This document shows, in pieces, positions 61,183 through 64,000 of a DNA stretch of 64,000 nucleotides. Both the position numbers and the translations under genes were made by a program. Origin of the DNA: Pelagihabitans sp965238025 (GTDB taxonomy: Bacteria; Bacteroidota; Bacteroidia; Flavobacteriales; Flavobacteriaceae); contig OZ250162.1 in NCBI GenBank assembly GCA_965238025.1, positions 1,550,001 to 1,614,000 on the forward strand. Reading direction: 5' to 3'. How positions within the stretch are numbered: the first letter of the stretch is position 1; every line of letters starts with the position of its first letter. The notes under the pieces are model-generated. The model worked only from the letters and a program-made list of their open reading frames with translations. It did no database searches and had not been told where the DNA came from.

Positions 61183-61809
61183 TCAAGTACCATTATATTG
61201 GTTCATGGTAATCGATACCCCCGCAAGCACGAACGAACGAACCACCTCCGAAGTTCTGGCAAGTCGTTCCTTTAAGGATGAATATTCTTCTTCGCTCCAT
61301 TTTCCCAATACGTATTCTACTTGTCTGCCTTTTCCAAAATCGGAGCCCACACCAAATCGTAGCCTGTTGTAAGTTGCTGTTTGTAAAGTAGTTTGAATGT
61401 CTTTTAATCCATTATGGCCTCCATCACTTCCCTTGGTTTTCAAACGAAGGGTGCCAAAGGCGAGATTAATATCGTCGGTGACAACCAAAACATTGGCTAG
61501 CGGAATCTTCTCCTTTTCCATCCAATACTTCAAGGCTTTGCCGCTTCTGTTCATATAGGTAGACGGTTTTAGGCAAAGTACGGTTCTCCCTTTCGCTTTA
61601 AAACTTCCAATAGCACCTAACTTCTGGGTTTCAAAGGAAAACTCTTCGCTCTTGGCAAGTGCATCCAGAACCTTAAATCCAATATTATGCCTTGTTTCTG
61701 AATATTCATCGCCGATATTGCCTAGGCCTACTACCAAAAATTTCTTCATATGCTCTTGTTCATCCAATGCAGATGTTACATTGAAAATCGATTTTAAAAA
61801 GGCTAACAT
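61183..61809 (-). CDS. pth: Peptidyl-tRNA hydrolase
   Basis: 208 residues from ATG 61809. The catalytic His in TRHNIGFKVLDAL, Asn in YMNRSGKALK, and Asp in VVTDDINLAFGTLRL are present, plus SDGGHNGLKDIQ. It frees tRNA from stalled peptidyl-tRNA. The start at 61845 is unlikely because TATTTTTG (61836-61829) is a -7 box inside that extension. A 20-residue N-terminal lead (MLAFLKSIFNVTSALDEQEH) before KKFLVVGLGN is common in flavobacterial Pth. It is the last gene of prs-rplY-pth. Confidence 0.93.
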   Translation of the reverse strand: MLAFLKSIFNVTSALDEQEHMKKFLVVGLGNIGDEYSETRHNIGFKVLDALAKSEEFSFETQKLGAIGSFKAKGRTVLCLKPSTYMNRSGKALKYWMEKEKIPLANVLVVTDDINLAFGTLRLKTKGSDGGHNGLKDIQTTLQTATYNRLRFGVGSDFGKGRQVEYVLGKWSEEEYSSLKERLARTSEVVRSFVLAGVSITMNQYNGT

Positions 61810-61828
61810 AGTACCAATTGTATTTTGG

Positions 61829-61836
61829 CAAAAATA
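61829..61836 (-). promoter_or_regulatory. -7 box of pth
   Basis: TATTTTTG on the minus strand, 20 bases before the pth ATG at 61809, just past the rplY terminator stem. No good -33 TTG seen. Confidence 0.4.
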
Positions 61837-61838
61837 CG

Positions 61839-61878
61839 AAAGCATCCCGAATCGGTAGAAACCTGATAGGGATGCTTT
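61839..61878 (-). terminator. Terminator of rplY
   Basis: AAAGCATCCC and GGGATGCTTT (61839-61848, 61869-61878) pair over 10 bp around a 20-base loop, and a short T-containing tail follows on the minus strand. It lies between rplY and pth. Confidence 0.5.
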
Positions 61879-61901
61879 TGGTATAAATTTGAAAAGGAGA
61901 T

Positions 61902-62558
61902 TTATTCCTTTCCTTCGGCCGCTGGAGCTTCGGCTGCTGTTCCTTCGCCTCCTTCTGCTGTAGTTCCTTCTTCTCCTTCTTCTCCTTCTTCCTCTTCTTC
62001 TTCAACTTCAATCGCCGCACGTGCTGTCTTAACTTGTACCACTACGGTGCTATCTGGGTGAAGTATGGTAAAATCGTCATTTAGTAACGATTCAACGGAA
62101 ATGTTGTCCCCAATTTTCAATTTTGAAATATCAATATCGAAGAAATCTGGAAGTTTGTCCGGTAATGCCTTAATGGCAAGTTTACGTTTTCTAAATAATA
62201 AACGCCCACCATTACGTACTCCGGGAGAATTCCCTTGAAGACGAACAGGTATGTTCATCGTTACCTCCTTGTCATCGAAAAGTTGATAAAAATCAATATG
62301 CAAAATCTTATCCGTTACCGGGTGAAATTGAATGTCTTGCATAATTGCTTTTACTTTTCCTTCGCCTAAGTCAACCTTTACGGTATGTGCGGCAGCGGTG
62401 TACACTAAATCCCTAAAACTTAATTCGGGTGCTGAAAAGTGTAATGGTTTTTCCCCTCCGTATACCACGCAAGGAACCAATCCAGCATTACGTAGGGCCT
62501 TCGTTGCCTTTTTGCCCACGCTTTCTCTTTCTGATCCTTTAATTGTAATTGACTTCAT
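61902..62558 (-). CDS. rplY: 50S ribosomal protein L25, CTC form
   Basis: 218 residues. The N-terminal 5S-rRNA-binding L25 domain (KGSERESVGKKATKALRNAG, VCVVYGGEK-like) is followed by the CTC C-terminal domain (FDIDISKLKIGDNISVESLL). The last 35 residues are low-complexity Glu/Gly/Ala (EEEEEEGEEGEEG). It binds 5S rRNA and helps with stress tolerance. It sits in the usual prs-rplY-pth run. No oddity. Confidence 0.95.
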   Translation of the reverse strand: MKSITIKGSERESVGKKATKALRNAGLVPCVVYGGEKPLHFSAPELSFRDLVYTAAAHTVKVDLGEGKVKAIMQDIQFHPVTDKILHIDFYQLFDDKEVTMNIPVRLQGNSPGVRNGGRLLFRKRKLAIKALPDKLPDFFDIDISKLKIGDNISVESLLNDDFTILHPDSTVVVQVKTARAAIEVEEEEEEGEEGEEGTTAEGGEGTAAEAPAAEGKE

Positions 62559-62631
62559 TGTGTTTAATTAAAAATGTATGATTAAAAATTAATAATTATT
62601 TATTGTTTGTTTTCTACGCTATTGGTGGTGA

Positions 62632-63573
62632 CTACATTAAAAACTTAGATGCTATTGAAGTGTTATTATGCACTCTATACATCACGTCTGCAAATAGGTC
62701 ACAGCAACTTAATACTTTTACCTTATCACTTTGTTTTCTTACAGGAATAGAATCGGTGACGATCAGTTCCTGTAGTTGCGATTTCTCTATTCTTTCATAG
62801 GCATCCCCTGAAAGTAGACCGTGGGTTGTAATGGCCCTAACACTCAATGCACCCCTTTCCATCATCAAATCTGCGGCCTTGGTCAATGTTCCTGCGGTAT
62901 CTACCATATCATCTACGAGTACTACATTTCTACCGGTAACATCCCCAATCAGTTCCATATGCGATATTACATTCGCTTTTGCACGTTGCTTATAACATAT
63001 TACCACTTCGCATTGCAATGCTTTGGAATAAGCATAAGCCCTTTTAGAACCGCCCATGTCTGGTGATGCAATCATTAGGTTTGGTAAATTGAGTTCCCTT
63101 AGATAGGGTAAAAATAAGGTTGAGGCATATAAATGATCAACCGGTTTTTCAAAGAACCCTTGAATTTGATCGGCATGCAGGTCCATGGTAATGATCCTGG
63201 TTGCGCCGGCCGCTTCCAACATTTTGGCAATTAACTTGGCCGCGATCGGCACTCTTGGTTTGTCTTTCCTATCCTGTCTTGCCCAACCAAAATAGGGCAT
63301 TACTGCTGTAATGTGCCTTGCTGATGCTCTTTTGGCAGCATCGAGCATTAATAACATTTCCATCAAATTTTCTGAACTAGGATGCGTTGATCCGATCAAG
63401 AAAATCCTTGCCCCACGAACAGACTCCTCAAATGAAGGTTGAAATTCCCCGTCGCTATATCTTGAGATATGTACATTGCCTAAAGCGGTACCGTAAGATT
63501 TTGCTATTTTCTCAGCAAGTTCCCGGCTTTTGGTGCAGGCAAAAAACTTCGGTTCTGGAACTTGGTATGACAT
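62632..63573 (-). CDS. prs: Ribose-phosphate pyrophosphokinase
   Basis: 313 residues from ATG 63573 (MSYQVPEPKFFACTKSRELA). ATP-binding and catalytic loops: YFGWARQDRKDKPRVPIAAK, the flexible SDGEFQPSFEESV and the PRPP loop VLVDDMVDTAGTLTKAA. It makes PRPP from ribose 5-phosphate. A longer frame starting at TTG 63618 is rejected because that TTG is part of the TAAATTTG -7 box (63623-63616). Next downstream is rplY (73 bases). Confidence 0.96.
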   Translation of the reverse strand: MSYQVPEPKFFACTKSRELAEKIAKSYGTALGNVHISRYSDGEFQPSFEESVRGARIFLIGSTHPSSENLMEMLLMLDAAKRASARHITAVMPYFGWARQDRKDKPRVPIAAKLIAKMLEAAGATRIITMDLHADQIQGFFEKPVDHLYASTLFLPYLRELNLPNLMIASPDMGGSKRAYAYSKALQCEVVICYKQRAKANVISHMELIGDVTGRNVVLVDDMVDTAGTLTKAADLMMERGALSVRAITTHGLLSGDAYERIEKSQLQELIVTDSIPVRKQSDKVKVLSCCDLFADVMYRVHNNTSIASKFLM

Positions 63574-63615
63574 TGGTATTCGTTTACTATAAAACCCCTG
63601 ATTTCTAGGGAGGTG

Positions 63616-63623
63616 CAAATTTA
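63616..63623 (-). promoter_or_regulatory. -7 box of prs
   Basis: TAAATTTG on the minus strand, 42 bases upstream of the ATG at 63573. The upstream -33 region has TTTAG but no TTG, so the match is partial. Confidence 0.45.
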
Positions 63624-63714
63624 AAAATTAATTTGTCTTGCTAAAGCATAATTGTGGTTATTTTCATTTGGAGATTGAAATTATTTTTTAGCTTTGCAGT
63701 CCGATTTCTACAAT

Positions 63715-63795
63715 GCTCGAGTGGCGGAACTGGTAGACGCGCTGGATTCAAAATCCAGTTCCTTTGGAGTGTGGGTTCGATTCCCACCTCGAGTA
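63715..63795 (+). tRNA. tRNA-Leu (CAA)
   Basis: An 81-base cloverleaf. Acceptor GCTCGAG/CTCGAGT (with a terminal G-U), D-arm GCGGAACTGGTAGACGC, anticodon stem CTGGA/TCCAG around loop TTCAAAA with anticodon CAA (63749-63751), a variable arm TTCCTTTGGAGT, T-arm GTGGGTTCGATTCCCAC, and discriminator A at 63795. CCA is not encoded. The type II variable arm and CAA agree with leucine. A -T-rich terminator follows. Confidence 0.93.
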
Positions 63796-63930
63796 CTTTA
63801 AAAACCTTCCTTTTTTTGGGAGGTTTTTTGGTTTTGTGAGATAGAGCTAACAGTGTGGGTTCCCCCGAGGCTTCGGGGCCACCTCGAGTACTTTAAAAAC
63901 CTTCCTTTTTTTGGGAGGTTTTTTGGTTTT
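63784..63930. repeat. Direct repeat of the tRNA-Leu 3' end plus terminator
   Basis: The 52 bases at 63784-63835, from CCACCTCGAGTACTTTAAAA through GGTTTT, are repeated exactly at 63879-63930. The second copy is preceded by GTGTGGGTTC, the start of the T-arm, but then has an inserted CCCCGAGGCTTCGGGG hairpin in place of the T-loop. A third, much diverged T-arm-like unit with the same kind of insert begins near 63950 (GTGTAGGTTC). Confidence 0.85.
63798..63835 (+). terminator. Terminator of tRNA-Leu
   Basis: AAAACCTTCC and GGGAGGTTTT pair with one G-U/T-G wobble around a T-rich loop, followed by TTTTGGTTTT. A second exact copy lies at 63893-63930. Confidence 0.8.
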
Positions 63931-64000
63931 GACAGCAATGTTTTTGGTGTAGGTTCCTTTGACACTTCGTGGCCACCCAGGGTACCAAAGCTTTGCCTTT

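Noticed and set aside
1..64000. CRISPR arrays
   Set aside because: No set of regularly spaced short direct repeats was seen on either strand.

Overview
The window is chromosomal DNA of a marine-type member of the Flavobacteriaceae (phylum Bacteroidota). The evidence is the A+T-rich composition, repeated matches to the Bacteroidota promoter (TTG/TTTG, about 17-21 bp, TAnnTTTG), type IX secretion (T9SS) C-terminal domains on several exported proteins, a flavobacterial-type tyrosine ammonia-lyase, and family-specific proteins such as an OlsF-type acyltransferase, DUF4286, DUF6428, a DUF1501/DUF1800 pair and an HTTM protein. No phage, transposase, integrase, CRISPR array or rRNA was seen.

Layout. 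1-5.2 kb: two tandem WG-repeat exported proteins, the first cut by the window edge, lie directly downstream of and coupled to a tyrosine ammonia-lyase. A flavin-dependent halogenase-like oxidoreductase is divergent; this looks like an aromatic-pigment (flexirubin-type) outpost. 5.3-9.6 kb: an unknown exported protein, a broken ROK sugar kinase, a sugar O-acetyltransferase, a sodium/sugar symporter and a PAP2 phosphatase. 9.7-19.3 kb: an unknown exported protein, metG, a DUF1501/DUF1800 secretion pair, YraN, an ACT-like protein and a TlpA-like thioredoxin. 19.4-26.8 kb: a CocE/NonD hydrolase, three tandem TerB-like paralogues, mfd and pdeM. 26.9-32.5 kb is the most accessory stretch: a large SBBP-repeat T9SS protein broken by one nonsense codon, a sterol-desaturase-family enzyme, a MORN/YwqK-like protein, and two small genes set among cassette-like inverted repeats. 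32.5-40.4 kb: the Lhr-like helicase that is the usual partner of PdeM, another TerB protein, fbp, a GNAT enzyme, aspartate kinase and OlsF. 40.5-43.5 kb: an arsenic-type operon (ArsR, DUF6428, two membrane proteins, a GNAT enzyme, an ArsC-like phosphatase) with no recognisable efflux pump. 43.6-48.4 kb: an LEA-like repeat protein fused to a membrane domain and several small metabolic or regulatory genes. 48.5-56.7 kb: housekeeping genes (mgtE, rsmA, DUF4286, a TPR protein, serS, HTTM, ribF). 56.7-61.2 kb: a secreted M12-type metalloprotease and its lipoprotein partner. 61.2-64 kb: prs-rplY-pth and a tRNA-Leu whose 3' end and terminator are duplicated downstream.

Three patterns cut across genes. 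A family of short palindromic repeats built on TTCGAGCGCAGTCGAGA occurs between genes and also in frame inside metG and mfd. Several genes have a Bacteroidota -7 box inside the longest open frame, so the longer start cannot be right (TerB at 35.1 kb, the 56.7 kb metalloprotease, prs, pth, DUF4199). At least two genes are pseudogenes by a single in-frame stop codon (the ROK kinase and the SBBP-repeat protein). All functional calls come from reading translated sequence by eye against remembered family features; no database search was run.
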